Assembly: GCF_000967655.1 (NCBI RefSeq)
Contig: NZ_JXYA01000009.1
Location: forward strand, 1 to 64,000
Length of the DNA stretch: 64,000 nucleotides
Reading direction: 5' to 3'
Source: Pseudoalteromonas rubra
GTDB lineage: Bacteria; Pseudomonadota; Gammaproteobacteria; Enterobacterales; Alteromonadaceae
Shown here one piece after another: positions 19,341-29,745 of the stretch. The notes beneath the pieces were generated by a model. That model was not told the origin of the DNA. It saw only the letters and a list, made by a program, of their open reading frames with translations, and searched no databases. Both the position numbers and the translations under genes were made by a program. Every line of letters begins with the position of its first letter. Within the stretch, counting starts at the first letter, position 1.

Positions 19341-21812
19341 TTAGAAAGTATTACTTATGTTAAAGCTGATGAAGTCTGTTTCATCATCCTCTTCTTTTTT
19401 CAGTGGGTAGGCAAAGCTGATCAGCATAGGTCCCATTGGCGAGATCCATTGCACAGATAAGCCAGTAGACACTCTGAACCGGCTTGGATCTGAGTAGTCT
19501 GACAATGTTTTATATACATCTGGTGACAAGTTCGTATAGCGGTCGGCATCGAACTCGGTATCCCAGACGTTCGCAGCATCAACGAAGAAGCTGGTACGTA
19601 CCGAACTGGTATTTTCCTCATCCAGGAATGGCGTCGGAACAATCATTTCAATACCTGCCAGCGCTTTTGCGTTACCACCGATACGACCACCCTGGATCAG
19701 GTTATCAAACTGCGGATCACCACCAATCGAACCTGGTATTGTACCATCCGGCAGCGGCGTGCCGCCGATTGAAGCAGGTGAACGCTGCAATGCGCGTGGC
19801 AAAATGGTATTACGGTCAAAGCCACGCAATTCCATTTCGGTAATACGATAGAACTCCTGGAATGGCAAGGTTTGTTCAAAGCCATTGATTTCGCCGTAGC
19901 CATTACCATAAGCAAGTCCCGCACGAGCTGAGAACACCCAGCGATGATCGTTACTCACAGGCCAGTAGAAGCGTGAATCGTAGTTTACTTTGAAGAAGTT
20001 CAGATCTGAGTTTGGCGTTGTCACTCTGAAAGTCGCGCTCTGACGAGAACCGTCTGTCGGGAACATACCACGGTTAACCGTGATCCGTGACCAGCCTACG
20101 CTCAGCTCATACTTGGTGAAGTCGAACCCTGCATCCGGGTTATCCGGATCGGTAAACGCCAGTCGCATCACCCGAGATTGCTCGTAATCCGGGATACGAT
20201 CCAGCTCTTCTTCAATCCAGCGTACACCAAAGTTAATGCGGTTAACCGCATCAATTGGGAAACCGAAATTGGTGCCAATACCATAGTTGGTCTGGTCGTA
20301 ATCGATCAGGCCCAGCTTGCTGCCGTCAAAGTCGCTGTAGAAGATACTGCTACCCTGTGACACACCATCTGGCGTGAAATACGGGTTGGTATAAGATACC
20401 GTGTAGCGCTTCGAGCCGCGACCCGTGTTAATGTTAAACGCCAGCTGATTACCGGTCCCCAGGAAGTTAGACTCACTGACCCCCACGTTAAATTGCAAGC
20501 CGCCGTATGAACCATAGGCCACACCGGCCTGGAAACTTCCCGCAGGCTGCTCTTTCACCTTGAAGTCAACATCAACCTGGTCGTCAACGCCAGGAATAGG
20601 CTTCACTTCAAAATCAACGGTTTCCATATACGGCAGACGCTGGATCTGGAGTTTAGAGCGCTCCAGGCTCTGGTTAGACAACCAGGCACCTTCGAGCTGC
20701 GTCATTTCACGACGCACTACGTGATCGGCAGTCACCTGGTTACCATTAACCGCAATACGGCGCACGTAAACACGCTTGCCCGGGTCAACTGCCAGGGTGA
20801 GTTTTACCTCTTTGTTTTCGTCATCAATGTCAGGCACGGTGCGCACCTCTGCATTGGCATAACCAAAACGTGCCAGGTAGCTTTTGATGAATTCTTCGGT
20901 GGCCGTTACGATTGAGCCATTGTATAGCTCACCGCTCTTCAGTGGCACCACGCTGCGGATCAGTTCTTCACGACCAAGCAGGTCGCCAATGAATTCGAAG
21001 TCTTTCACCATGTACTGCTCGCCTTCTGTCAGGTTGGCAGTAACATAGACAGACTCACGCTCCGGGCTCACCGACACCTGAGTTGAATCTATGTTGAAAC
21101 GCAGGTAGCCACGGTCAAGATAGTAACTGCGTATCTTTTCCAGATCGCCCTCAATGGTTTGCTTCTGATATCGGTCGCTCGACAGGAACTTCCACCAGGG
21201 TAAGTCTTGTTGCGACTCAACCAGCTTCAATAATTCTTCATCGGAGAATAGCTCGTTACCAACCAGGTTAATTTGCCTGACCGATGCCGCATCACCCTCT
21301 TTAAAGTCCAGCTTTAAGCGAACCCGGTTACGCGGTAACTCAACAATGCTCATCTCAATTTTGGCATTGTATTTACCGATACTATGAAAGAACTCGATCA
21401 GGCCTTTTTCGACACTGTCAATAACCGTTCTGTCGAGCGTTTCACCAGTACGGATATTTTGCTGATCTAAGCTTTCCTGTAACTGCTCATCTTTGATGTC
21501 TTTGTTACCATCAAATTCGATTGAGGCAATGGTCGGACGCTCTTTAACTTTGAATATAACCTGATTGCCATCACGGTATGCAGCGATATCGTCGAAGTGA
21601 CCAGACGCAAACAGCGCCTTAATTGTCTTTGACACCGTGTAGTCATCAACTTGATCACCCACGTTGATAGGAATATGTGTTAACGCCGCGCCCAGCGCAA
21701 CGCGCTGCAGGCCTTCAACTTTCAAATCTTCTACGATAAAGGAGTTTTGCCCCAGAGCAGCAAAGCTCGCGCCCAGTAAACTCGTTACAGCTAAATGTTT
21801 TTTTATAGGCAT
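19341..21812 (-). CDS. bamA: Outer membrane protein assembly factor BamA
   Basis: The core of the BAM machine that folds beta-barrel proteins into the outer membrane. An N-terminal signal peptide is followed by five POTRA domains (about 22-425) and the Omp85 C-terminal barrel (about 430-823). The conserved loop-6 RGF motif appears in ELRGFDRNTI, and the chain ends in phenylalanine (FISFNISNTF), the expected C-terminal barrel signature. Length 823 (E. coli 810). Confidence 0.97.
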   Translation of the reverse strand: MPIKKHLAVTSLLGASFAALGQNSFIVEDLKVEGLQRVALGAALTHIPINVGDQVDDYTVSKTIKALFASGHFDDIAAYRDGNQVIFKVKERPTIASIEFDGNKDIKDEQLQESLDQQNIRTGETLDRTVIDSVEKGLIEFFHSIGKYNAKIEMSIVELPRNRVRLKLDFKEGDAASVRQINLVGNELFSDEELLKLVESQQDLPWWKFLSSDRYQKQTIEGDLEKIRSYYLDRGYLRFNIDSTQVSVSPERESVYVTANLTEGEQYMVKDFEFIGDLLGREELIRSVVPLKSGELYNGSIVTATEEFIKSYLARFGYANAEVRTVPDIDDENKEVKLTLAVDPGKRVYVRRIAVNGNQVTADHVVRREMTQLEGAWLSNQSLERSKLQIQRLPYMETVDFEVKPIPGVDDQVDVDFKVKEQPAGSFQAGVAYGSYGGLQFNVGVSESNFLGTGNQLAFNINTGRGSKRYTVSYTNPYFTPDGVSQGSSIFYSDFDGSKLGLIDYDQTNYGIGTNFGFPIDAVNRINFGVRWIEEELDRIPDYEQSRVMRLAFTDPDNPDAGFDFTKYELSVGWSRITVNRGMFPTDGSRQSATFRVTTPNSDLNFFKVNYDSRFYWPVSNDHRWVFSARAGLAYGNGYGEINGFEQTLPFQEFYRITEMELRGFDRNTILPRALQRSPASIGGTPLPDGTIPGSIGGDPQFDNLIQGGRIGGNAKALAGIEMIVPTPFLDEENTSSVRTSFFVDAANVWDTEFDADRYTNLSPDVYKTLSDYSDPSRFRVSTGLSVQWISPMGPMLISFAYPLKKEEDDETDFISFNISNTF

Positions 21813-21879
21813 TTTATTATCTTTATCCTTTACAGCTTACGGCGAACAGTGCGCCTCAATTGCTATCGCACCTTGCGGC

Positions 21880-23232
21880 CTAAAGCCTCGATACATCGTT
21901 AAGTAGTGCAAAACAAGTTAGCGCCAGGAGCACAACTGCACCCACCTTGTAGCCTAACTCTTGTGTCTTTTCAGAGACCGGTTTTTTGCGAATAAGTTCA
22001 ATAAAGTAATACATTAAGTGCCCGCCATCTAAGACCGGCAGGGGTAAAAGGTTAAAAACCCCCAGGTTGACGCTGATTAAAGCCAAAAAGCCTAAAAATG
22101 CGACAAACCCGTAACTGACACTATTTCCGGCCCCAACGGCAATACCAACCGGCCCGCTGAGATTTTTGACCGATACCTGACCGGTCAATAAATTACCAAT
22201 CATCTCAAAACTGAGCGCCGTTAAGTCGTAGGTCTTTTTAACGCCCAGCACGATACTATCGAATACCCCGTATTGTCTAGTTTCAATGTACCCTTCTGGC
22301 CAGGGCTCAAGCACCGGTACCACGCCCAGATAGCCGATAAGGATGCCGTTATTATCTTCACGGCCCTGAGGTGTTGGGTAAAGATCAACCTCTTCGCCCG
22401 CTCTTTGCACCACTAAATGGCTGCGTTGTTGCGCTGAGGTTTGCACCAGCTGAACGAATTGCTCCCAGGAGTCTAATACTTCATTGTTATAACGCAGCAG
22501 CTTGTCACCGTTGGCTAATCCAGCCTCCTCAGCGGCAGAACCTTTAGCGACCTGCGCAATTTCCAGTTTAAGGTCCGGACGGTAGGGTTGAACGCCAACC
22601 GAGGTCAACGGGGGTACGTCCTGCTCGTCCAGTCGCCACTGTCGGGTGTCGAGCTGGCGCAGTGCCAGTTGTCCTTTGCTGTCTCGTACTTTGAGTATGA
22701 TTTCAGATTCACCCAGGCCGCTCATCAGCGCAAAGGTGACCTCCTGCCACGACTGCACAAGCTGCTCATCAACACTGATAATGTGATCGCCCGGCTGCAC
22801 CTGGGCCTGAGCGGCGATGCTGTTTTCGGCCACACCGCCGACGATCGGCTTGGCATTTTGCACGCCAACCATGTACATCACCGCGAGCACCAAAATAGCG
22901 AATAAGAAGTTAGCAAGGGGTCCGGCTGCTGCAATGGCGATTCTGGACAGTACAGGCTTGTTGTTAAACGAGAGGTGTTGCTCTGAAGCGGATACGTCGT
23001 CGACACGTTCATCTAACATGCGAACATACCCACCCAGCGGAATGGCGGCAATGACATATTCAGTGCCCAGCTTGTCATACCAACGGAACAGGGGTTTACC
23101 AAACCCGATGGAAAAACGCAGCACTTTAACGCCGGCTTTTCTGGCAACCCAAAAATGGCCATATTCATGTACGGCCACCAAGATCCCCAGCGCGACGATG
23201 AAAGAACCCAGGTTCCAGAAAAATTCCAACAT
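21880..23232 (-). CDS. rseP: Site-2 metalloprotease RseP
   Basis: An intramembrane zinc protease that makes the second cut in the anti-sigma factor RseA, releasing sigma E under envelope stress, and clears signal peptide remnants. The zinc motif HEYGH is at residues 22-26 in the first membrane helix. Two periplasmic PDZ domains follow (about 120-310), then the second catalytic segment GVFNLLPLPVLDGGHL near the C-terminus. Length 450 equals that of E. coli. Confidence 0.97.
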   Translation of the reverse strand: MLEFFWNLGSFIVALGILVAVHEYGHFWVARKAGVKVLRFSIGFGKPLFRWYDKLGTEYVIAAIPLGGYVRMLDERVDDVSASEQHLSFNNKPVLSRIAIAAAGPLANFLFAILVLAVMYMVGVQNAKPIVGGVAENSIAAQAQVQPGDHIISVDEQLVQSWQEVTFALMSGLGESEIILKVRDSKGQLALRQLDTRQWRLDEQDVPPLTSVGVQPYRPDLKLEIAQVAKGSAAEEAGLANGDKLLRYNNEVLDSWEQFVQLVQTSAQQRSHLVVQRAGEEVDLYPTPQGREDNNGILIGYLGVVPVLEPWPEGYIETRQYGVFDSIVLGVKKTYDLTALSFEMIGNLLTGQVSVKNLSGPVGIAVGAGNSVSYGFVAFLGFLALISVNLGVFNLLPLPVLDGGHLMYYFIELIRKKPVSEKTQELGYKVGAVVLLALTCFALLNDVSRL

Positions 23233-23240
23233 AATGACTC

Positions 23241-24428
23241 CTACTTAGTGATCAGTTCCCTGGCCAGTCTGCGGGCTTGCGCATCCTGTGCCATAATCGC
23301 GTCCACAGAGTGTAAAGGCTCCAGGTGGCAACGTTCAAGCACTTCGGCGTTTATGCGGTAAATGTCGCAAAAACCGATTTGCTCGTTTAAAAAGGCCGCG
23401 ACCGCAATTTCGTTTGCCGCATTCAATGTAGTTGTTGCTGATTGACCACTACGGCAGGCATCAATTGCCAGCTTTAAGTTGGGATAACGGTTGAAATCAG
23501 GCTTGGTAAAGGTGAAGTCAACAATATCGGCAAAGTCGAGCGGCCTGACGCCGGCTTCAATGCGCTCAGGGTAAGCCAGACCATAGGCAATGGGTGTGCG
23601 CATATCGGGTTGGCCCATTTGCGCTATCACCGAACCATCGATGTACTGCACCATAGAATGGATCATACTTTGCGGGTGGATGACCACGTCTATGTCGTCG
23701 GCCTGGCAATGAAACAGCCACTTTGCTTCGACAAATTCCAACCCTTTGTTCATCATGGTGGCAGAATCCACCGAAATTTTCTGGCCCATCGACCAGTTAG
23801 GGTGTGCGACAGCCTCAGCCACGGTCACATCCGCCAGCGTATCAATATCGCGGTTTAAAAAGGGTCCACCGGAGCCGGTTAGCAGGATTTTACGTATCCC
23901 TTGTGCATCAAGGGCCGTGCTAGTGCCCTTTTGCAAAGCATCAGGTAAACACTGAAAGATGGCATTGTGTTCGCTGTCTATGGGCAGCAAAGTGGCACCA
24001 TGGCGTTTTACTTTGTCCATAAACAACTGGCCTGACATCACCAGAGATTCTTTATTAGCAAGCAAGACCTTTTTGCCCTGCTCGACCGCCGCGAGTGTTG
24101 GCAACAATCCCGCTGCACCGACAATAGCCGACATCACAATGTCGACGTCGGGGTGAGCCGCCATATCACACATGGCCTGAGTGCCGCTGAGCACTTCAGT
24201 CTGTTGGCTGTTGAGTGCTTCGGTTACTTCTTTGGCAGCGTCCTCCGCTCCCATAACAACATAACGAGGCTGGTGCTTTAGCGCCTGCTCAACAACCCGC
24301 GCCACGTTGCGCCCGGCAACCAGCGCAAAAACCTGATATCGCGTTTGATTTCGCTCAACAACGTCCAGCGTTGATGTACCAATAGAGCCCGTAGACCCTA
24401 AAATAACCAGGTTTTGTTTGTCACTCAT
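23241..24428 (-). CDS. dxr: 1-deoxy-D-xylulose 5-phosphate reductoisomerase
   Basis: Second enzyme of the MEP isoprenoid pathway, converting DXP to MEP with NADPH; the target of fosmidomycin. The NADPH loop is LGSTGSIGTSTLDVV at the N-terminus. Metal and substrate motifs include LLPIDSEHNAIFQCL, LTGSGGPF and HPQSMIHSMVQY. The ATG at 24428 (MSDKQN) is chosen because it fits the family start and overlaps the cdsA stop as ATGA; a longer frame to 24524 only overlaps cdsA. Length 395 (E. coli 398). Confidence 0.97.
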   Translation of the reverse strand: MSDKQNLVILGSTGSIGTSTLDVVERNQTRYQVFALVAGRNVARVVEQALKHQPRYVVMGAEDAAKEVTEALNSQQTEVLSGTQAMCDMAAHPDVDIVMSAIVGAAGLLPTLAAVEQGKKVLLANKESLVMSGQLFMDKVKRHGATLLPIDSEHNAIFQCLPDALQKGTSTALDAQGIRKILLTGSGGPFLNRDIDTLADVTVAEAVAHPNWSMGQKISVDSATMMNKGLEFVEAKWLFHCQADDIDVVIHPQSMIHSMVQYIDGSVIAQMGQPDMRTPIAYGLAYPERIEAGVRPLDFADIVDFTFTKPDFNRYPNLKLAIDACRSGQSATTTLNAANEIAVAAFLNEQIGFCDIYRINAEVLERCHLEPLHSVDAIMAQDAQARRLARELITK

Positions 24429-25291
24429 AAGGTTACCGTCCAGGCGTACAGCAGAGCAAAAATCGGCGCGGCAGCCGTTAAGCTGTCGATACGGTCGAGA
24501 ATGCCGCCATGTCCTGGCAGGCATTTACCGGAATCTTTTAAACCGGCTTCGCGCTTGAACATGCTTTCGAGCAGATCGCCAATCGCAGAAAATAAGGCAA
24601 TCACAACAGTCAGCCCGGCATACAGGAGCCACTGGTGCTGATCCACATCGCTGCAATAACAAAAGATGACCACAAACACGACAGACGTCAGTAAACCGCC
24701 AATCAAGCCTTCAATGGTTTTATTGGGGCTGACATTGGGCATTAATTTGTGTTTGCCAAAATTCTTACCAGCAAAGTAAGCGCCGATGTCGGCACTCCAG
24801 ACAATGCCCAGCACCACCATGATTAACACTGAGCCGTATTGCTCTGCCTGATGATACTCTGCACTGCGCAGCACATTGAGTGCCAGCCAAAGTGGGATAA
24901 GCGTGAGAAATCCGGCGATGGTACGCATGATCATGCCTTCATTCCAGGCTCTGGCCATACGCGGGTAATTCATAACCAGGATGGTTGCAACCAGCCACCA
25001 GGCGGCGGCCAGTGTAAAGACATAATTTGCATCAGCGACCAGGCGGCCCTGGTGCCATAACTCTGTGATCGGCCAATGAATATGCAGGCCAGCCAGAACG
25101 GCGGCCATCATGGCAACATACACGCCTTTGTGCACGCGGTCAGTCAGACCAATAAATGCGGCCCATTCCCAGGCGCCCAGTAAGATAATGCCGCCTGCGA
25201 TCACGCTAAACAGATTCAGCGGTGTAAAAAACACCAATAGTAAAGCCAGTGGCGCCAGCACCACCGACGTCATAACACGTTGTTTTAACAA
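24425..25291 (-). CDS. cdsA: Phosphatidate cytidylyltransferase
   Basis: Makes CDP-diacylglycerol from phosphatidate and CTP, the branch point of phospholipid synthesis. An inner-membrane protein of 288 residues with about eight hydrophobic segments. The CdsA signature is near the C-terminus: SAIGDLLESMFKREAGLKDSG, then LPGHGGILDRIDSL. It lies 11 nt after uppS and overlaps dxr by 4 nt. Confidence 0.97.
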   Translation of the reverse strand: MLKQRVMTSVVLAPLALLLVFFTPLNLFSVIAGGIILLGAWEWAAFIGLTDRVHKGVYVAMMAAVLAGLHIHWPITELWHQGRLVADANYVFTLAAAWWLVATILVMNYPRMARAWNEGMIMRTIAGFLTLIPLWLALNVLRSAEYHQAEQYGSVLIMVVLGIVWSADIGAYFAGKNFGKHKLMPNVSPNKTIEGLIGGLLTSVVFVVIFCYCSDVDQHQWLLYAGLTVVIALFSAIGDLLESMFKREAGLKDSGKCLPGHGGILDRIDSLTAAAPIFALLYAWTVTL

Positions 25292-25302
25292 ATTTTATAC
25301 CT

Positions 25303-26076
25303 TCAACTTGTTGTTTTGCGCTCGGCGAGTAATTGTTTTATTTGTTCGCCGGTACAACCGAAACGTCGTTCTCTGGACACATAACAGGCCAGCGCCTCTG
25401 AAAACGCTTCTTCATTAAAATCGGGCCATAATGTTTCGGTAAAGTAGAGCTCAGCATACGCTGCCTGCCACAGTAGGAAATTACTAATGCGGTAATCTCC
25501 ACCGGTACGGATCAATAGATCAAGCGGGCTTTGATCCGCCATGGTTAGCTGCGATGAAATCGCTTCTTCAGTAATGTCGCTCGCCGCAATGGCGCCATCA
25601 GCCACCTGTTCAGCCAGAGACTGGGCTGCCTGCATGATGTCCCAGCGACCGCCATAATTGGCCGCGATGTTCAACCTTAGCCCCGAGTTGTGCTCGGTCA
25701 ATTGTTCTGCATCGGCAACTTTTTGCTGTAACCCGGCAGGAAAACGCGAGATGTCACCAATGATTGTCAGCTTCACATTATTCTTGTGGAGCTTTTTAAC
25801 TTCTTTACTCAATACAAACAGGAATAACTCCATCAAAGTGCTGACTTCGTCCTCAGGACGACGCCAGTTTTCACTACTGAAAGCGAACAACGTCAATGAC
25901 TCTATCCCTAGCTTAGAGCAAAACTGCACAGCACTGCGAACTGAATCTACCCCTTTTTTATGTCCGTATGCGCGGGGACGCTTGCGCGCCTGGGCCCAGC
26001 GGCCATTTCCATCCATAATGATAGCGACATGTTTGGGCAGAGATTGCTGTGAAATTGCGTCAGCGGTTAAAATCAT
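25303..26076 (-). CDS. uppS: Undecaprenyl pyrophosphate synthase
   Basis: A cis-prenyltransferase that extends farnesyl-PP with eight isopentenyl units to C55-PP, the lipid carrier precursor for peptidoglycan and O antigen. Conserved blocks: [12 protein letters not shown] (catalytic Asp22), [26 protein letters not shown] and [20 protein letters not shown]. Length 257 (E. coli 253). A terminator lies upstream, after frr, so uppS-cdsA-dxr-rseP-bamA probably has its own promoter or depends on readthrough. Confidence 0.97.
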   Translation of the reverse strand: MILTADAISQQSLPKHVAIIMDGNGRWAQARKRPRAYGHKKGVDSVRSAVQFCSKLGIESLTLFAFSSENWRRPEDEVSTLMELFLFVLSKEVKKLHKNNVKLTIIGDISRFPAGLQQKVADAEQLTEHNSGLRLNIAANYGGRWDIMQAAQSLAEQVADGAIAASDITEEAISSQLTMADQSPLDLLIRTGGDYRISNFLLWQAAYAELYFTETLWPDFNEEAFSEALACYVSRERRFGCTGEQIKQLLAERKTTS

Positions 26077-26091
26077 AATGCCTATTTAAGT

Positions 26092-26126
26092 AAAAAAAAA
26101 CGCCGTCTAGTATACCTTAGACGGCG
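26092..26126 (-). terminator. Terminator after frr
   Basis: Minus strand CGCCGTCTA-AGGTATAC-TAGACGGCG followed by nine T. A strong intrinsic terminator separating frr from uppS. Confidence 0.88.
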
Positions 26127-26153
26127 CTGCAAACCTAATAAATTTGTGGCTGC

Positions 26154-26711
26154 TTAGATTTCCATCAGCTCGGCTTCTTTGGCGCTCAGCTGAGTGTCCA
26201 TCTCTTTGATAAACTTATCAGTTAGCTTCTGGATCTCGTCTTCTGCCTGACGTGCTTCGTCCTCAGAAATCTCTTTATCCTTCAGCAGTGACTTCACGTC
26301 ACCGTTGGCATCACGACGAATGTTACGAACTGCAACACGACCGCCTTCAACTTCGCCACGTACGATCTTGATAAGATCTTTACGACGCTCTTCCGTCAGC
26401 GGAGGAAGTGGTACACGGATAACCGTGCCCGCAGACATTGGGTTAAGGCCCAAATCAGATGCCATGATGGCCTTTTCTACCGCTTGTGCCAGAGACTTGT
26501 CGAATACGCTGATAGCCAGAGTACGAGAGTCTTCTACCGTCACGTTAGCAACCTGGTTCAGAGGCGTATCAGCACCGTAGTAAGATACTGAAATACCGTC
26601 AAGTAATGCCGGGTGTGCACGGCCAGTACGGATTTTAGACAGCTGGCTTGCCAGCGCAGCTACACTTTTTGTCATGCGCTCTTGCGCATCTTTTTTAATA
26701 TCATCAATCAC
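26154..26711 (-). CDS. frr: Ribosome recycling factor
   Basis: With EF-G splits post-termination ribosomes. The 185-residue length and start [20 protein letters not shown], together with [13 protein letters not shown] and [15 protein letters not shown], match RRF throughout. It lies 84 nt after pyrH in the conserved rpsB-tsf-pyrH-frr order and is followed by a strong terminator. Confidence 0.98.
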   Translation of the reverse strand: MIDDIKKDAQERMTKSVAALASQLSKIRTGRAHPALLDGISVSYYGADTPLNQVANVTVEDSRTLAISVFDKSLAQAVEKAIMASDLGLNPMSAGTVIRVPLPPLTEERRKDLIKIVRGEVEGGRVAVRNIRRDANGDVKSLLKDKEISEDEARQAEDEIQKLTDKFIKEMDTQLSAKEAELMEI

Positions 26712-26795
26712 AGTGCTATCCTATTCTTTACTGTATTAATCGGACTCAGCTGGCGAGTTTAATTACTGTTTTGCCAAGGCTGTTAGCCTAAGCCC

Positions 26796-27536
26796 TTACT
26801 CCGCAGCTGGTTGTGTACTGATTAAAGTGCCTTCTTCTTCACCCATGATAACACGCTTTAGCGCGCCTGGTTTGTTCATGTTGAATACGCTCAAAGGCAT
26901 GTTGTGGTCACGAGCCAGGGTAAATGCCGCCAGGTCCATAACCTTTAATTCTCTTTCAATCACTTCATTGTACGTCAGGTGACGGTGTAATTCTGCATCT
27001 GGATTTTTCACCGGATCATCACTAAATACGCCATCTACTTTAGTGGCCTTGATCACCGTATCGGCTTCAATTTCAATACCGCGAAGACACGCTGCTGAAT
27101 CTGTGGTGAAGAACGGATTACCAGTACCTGCTGAGAAGATCACAACGCGACCTGATTTCAGCAAGCTAATTGCTTCTGCCCAGTTGTATGCATCACATAC
27201 GCCATTGAGTGGAATGGCAGACATCAGGCGGGCATTCACAAACGCTCTGTGCAGTGCATCACGCATCGCCAGACCATTCATCACAGTTGCCAGCATCCCC
27301 ATGTGGTCACCCACTACGCGGTTCATACCGGCTTCGGCCAAAGAGCCGCCACGTAAGAAGTTACCGCCGCCGATAACCAAACCCACTTCTACGTCGAGTT
27401 CTACAAGTTCTTTTATTTCTTGGGCCATACGATCCAATACTTTAGGATCGATTCCAAAGCCTTCATCTCCCATCAAAGCTTCGCCGCTAAGTTTAAGAAG
27501 AACGCGTCTAAAAACAGGTTTTCGATTGATAGTCAT
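26796..27536 (-). CDS. pyrH: Uridylate kinase (UMP kinase)
   Basis: Phosphorylates UMP to UDP in pyrimidine nucleotide synthesis; hexameric and GTP-activated in gammaproteobacteria. Amino-acid kinase fold with [18 protein letters not shown] at the N-terminus and [13 protein letters not shown]. Length 246 (E. coli 241). A hairpin at 27568-27608 lies between tsf and pyrH. Confidence 0.98.
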   Translation of the reverse strand: MTINRKPVFRRVLLKLSGEALMGDEGFGIDPKVLDRMAQEIKELVELDVEVGLVIGGGNFLRGGSLAEAGMNRVVGDHMGMLATVMNGLAMRDALHRAFVNARLMSAIPLNGVCDAYNWAEAISLLKSGRVVIFSAGTGNPFFTTDSAACLRGIEIEADTVIKATKVDGVFSDDPVKNPDAELHRHLTYNEVIERELKVMDLAAFTLARDHNMPLSVFNMNKPGALKRVIMGEEEGTLISTQPAAE

Positions 27537-27567
27537 AATTTCCGGGCCAAATTAAAAGTGAGATACA

Positions 27568-27608
27568 AAATAACCGCGCTTATGAAAGACATAAATGCGC
27601 GGTTATTT
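27568..27608 (-). terminator. Hairpin between tsf and pyrH
   Basis: A perfect 12-bp inverted repeat (AAATAACCGCGC / GCGCGGTTATTT). On the minus strand the T-rich 3' arm runs ATTTTGTATC. It probably ends or attenuates the rpsB-tsf transcript before pyrH. Confidence 0.6.
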
Positions 27609-27686
27609 TAGAGAATTTTGTGCAGTGACGCAAAAGCAAATCTCATCTCGAGGGGGCTTTTGCATCACTTAATCACCTAAGCGTGA

Positions 27687-28538
27687 TTATTCGCCTTTCG
27701 CAGCTGCGATTTGAGCAGCAACTTCAGCAGCGAAGTCTTCTTCTTTCTTCTCGATACCTTCACCAACTTCAAGGCGAATGAATGAAGAAACAGAAGCACC
27801 TTTCTCTTTCAGGTACTCGCCAACAGACTTCTTAGGCTCCATGATGAAAGCTTGACCAGTAAGAGAGATCTCACCAGTGAACTTCTTCATGCGGCCAACA
27901 ACCATTTTCTCAGCGATTTCAGCAGGCTTGCCTTCGTTCATAGCGATTTCAACCTGAACCGCTTTTTCTTTCTCTACAACCTCAGCAGGTACGTCTTCTG
28001 GGTTTAGGTAGTCAGGCTTAGAAGCAGCAACGTGCATTGCAACGTGCTTCAGAGTCTCTTCGTCAGCGTCACCAGTTACAACAACACCGATACGGTCGCC
28101 GTGACGGTATGCAGAGATGTTTGCGCCGTCGATGTACTCAACGCGACGAACGTTGATGTTTTCACCGATTTTAGCAACTAGTGCAACACGCGTTTCTTCG
28201 AACTGAGCTTTCAAAGTTTCGATGTCTGTCTTAGCTTCAGTAGCAGCGTCAAGAACAGTGTTAGCGAAACCCAGGAAGTTTTCGTCTTTAGCAACGAAGT
28301 CAGTTTGACAGTTAACTTCAAGAAGTGCAGCGAAACCTTCACCTTGCTTGATCAGGATTGTACCTTCAGCAGCAATGTTACCAGCTTTTTTAGCCGCTTT
28401 AGCAGCACCGCTCTTACGCATGTTCTCGATCGCCAGATCGATGTCACCGTTAGTTTCAGTCAGTGCTTTTTTACAATCCATCATGCCAGCGCCAGTACGC
28501 TCGCGAAGTTCTTTAACTAGGGCAGCAGTTACAGCCAT
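27687..28538 (-). CDS. tsf: Translation elongation factor Ts
   Basis: The nucleotide exchange factor for EF-Tu. It begins [20 protein letters not shown] followed by DCKKAL, and has the [10 protein letters not shown] motif that contacts EF-Tu. Length 283 as in E. coli. It follows rpsB after a 162-nt gap containing a large imperfect hairpin. Confidence 0.98.
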   Translation of the reverse strand: MAVTAALVKELRERTGAGMMDCKKALTETNGDIDLAIENMRKSGAAKAAKKAGNIAAEGTILIKQGEGFAALLEVNCQTDFVAKDENFLGFANTVLDAATEAKTDIETLKAQFEETRVALVAKIGENINVRRVEYIDGANISAYRHGDRIGVVVTGDADEETLKHVAMHVAASKPDYLNPEDVPAEVVEKEKAVQVEIAMNEGKPAEIAEKMVVGRMKKFTGEISLTGQAFIMEPKKSVGEYLKEKGASVSSFIRLEVGEGIEKKEEDFAAEVAAQIAAAKGE

Positions 28539-28647
28539 TAGAATATCCTCAATTCTGAATTCGGTTTTTTGATAAGCGAATTACCGCTTGTAAAGAATAT
28601 CAAGTCTTCGGAAAAATAAGATGAAGACTTGATGACAGCTTAGTGCG

Positions 28648-28696
28648 TTACAACCGGCCACCCGCACACCTGTGTTGCCAGTGGCACGGTTTGTAA
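28648..28696 (-). promoter_or_regulatory. rpsB-tsf intergenic hairpin
   Basis: An imperfect inverted repeat: minus strand TTACAAACCG-TGCCAC ... GTGGC-CGGTTGTAA, stem about 14-15 bp with a 19-nt loop. There is no T run after it, so it is not a plain terminator. It may be an attenuator or a processing or stability element that sets the ratio of S2 to EF-Ts. Function is inferred only. Confidence 0.45.
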
Positions 28697-28700
28697 TCTA

Positions 28701-29429
28701 TTACTCAGCTTCTACGAAGTCGTCGCTTTCAGCTTGAGCAACGATGTTGCTTTCACGACCTTCAGTGATAGCAGTTGCAACAGCACCAGTGTAAAGCTGG
28801 ATAGCGCGGATCGCATCATCGTTACCTGGGATGATGTAGTCAACGCCGTCTGGGTTAGAGTTAGTATCAACAACAGATACTACTGGAATGCCCAGGTTGT
28901 TTGCTTCACGGATAGCGATGTGCTCGTGGTCAGCATCGATGATGAAGATAGCGTCTGGAAGACCGCCCATATCTTTGATACCACCAAGGCTCTTCTCAAG
29001 CTTTTCCATTTCACGAGTTTTCATCAAAGCTTCTTTTTTAGTCAGCTTCTCGAAAGTACCGTCTTGGCTTTGAGCTTCAAGGTCTTTAAGACGCTTGATT
29101 GACTGACGAACTGTTTTCCAGTTAGTCAGCATACCACCTAACCAACGGTGATTTACGTAGAACTGCTCGCTTTGAATAGCTGCTTCTTTAACTGCTTCGC
29201 TTGCAGCGCGCTTAGTACCTACGAAAAGGATTTTACCTTTGTTAGATGCAACGTTCGAAAGGAACTTAAGTGCATCGTTGAACATAGGAACAGTCTTTTC
29301 CAGGTTGATGATATGTACACGGTTACGAGCGCCGAAGATGAAAGGCTTCATCTTAGGGTTCCAGTAACGAGCCTGGTGACCGAAGTGAACACCAGCTTGA
29401 AGCATATCGCGCATTGAAACGTTTGCCAT
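28701..29429 (-). CDS. rpsB: 30S ribosomal protein S2
   Basis: An essential small-subunit protein. It begins [20 protein letters not shown] and keeps the S2 signatures [12 protein letters not shown] and [19 protein letters not shown]. Length 242 (E. coli 241). Codon use is highly biased. An AGGA Shine-Dalgarno lies 9-10 nt before the ATG. Expression is driven by a near-consensus promoter 220 nt upstream and probably autoregulated through its leader. Confidence 0.99.
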   Translation of the reverse strand: MANVSMRDMLQAGVHFGHQARYWNPKMKPFIFGARNRVHIINLEKTVPMFNDALKFLSNVASNKGKILFVGTKRAASEAVKEAAIQSEQFYVNHRWLGGMLTNWKTVRQSIKRLKDLEAQSQDGTFEKLTKKEALMKTREMEKLEKSLGGIKDMGGLPDAIFIIDADHEHIAIREANNLGIPVVSVVDTNSNPDGVDYIIPGNDDAIRAIQLYTGAVATAITEGRESNIVAQAESDDFVEAE

Positions 29430-29641
29430 TTGTATTTTCCTCTAATTTAGTTAGGGTTAGGCCTCCACATATCCCATAACACCAACAAGTTCGAAAATTC
29501 GGTTACCCGATAATTTGTTCCGAGCTTGCACCCAAGTGTATGTGTCGATATGTGTGTGTGTTAAAATTAAATTTCGTGTTGTCTTCGTTACAAACAACCT
29601 AAGAGCCAAATCGCCCTGAAAGATTTATTTGTAAAAAGACG
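29430..29641 (-). ncRNA. rpsB 5' leader (probable S2 autoregulatory leader)
   Basis: About 210 nt of untranslated leader between the predicted transcription start and the rpsB ATG. In gammaproteobacteria the rpsB leader binds free S2 and represses both rpsB and tsf. Here the 3' part, containing GGGATATGTGGAGGCCTAAC, looks structured and lies in the right place. I could not fold it, so the exact structure is not shown. The remaining gap before map (29650-29745) holds only promoters. Confidence 0.5.
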
Positions 29642-29647
29642 GCGCGC

Positions 29648-29676
29648 TTTATACCATATAAAAGAAATTAACTCAA
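29648..29676 (-). promoter_or_regulatory. rpsB promoter
   Basis: Minus strand -35 TTGAGT (29676-29671), exactly 17 nt spacer, -10 TATAAA (29653-29648), then a GC-rich discriminator GCGCGCC. This is the pattern of a strong sigma-70 promoter under stringent (ppGpp/DksA) control. Confidence 0.75.
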
Positions 29677-29745
29677 CGTTTGGGCTAAAAATCGTTCATA
29701 AACTAGCCTGACGTTGTTGCGTCGAAACTATGACTTGGAGTCTCA

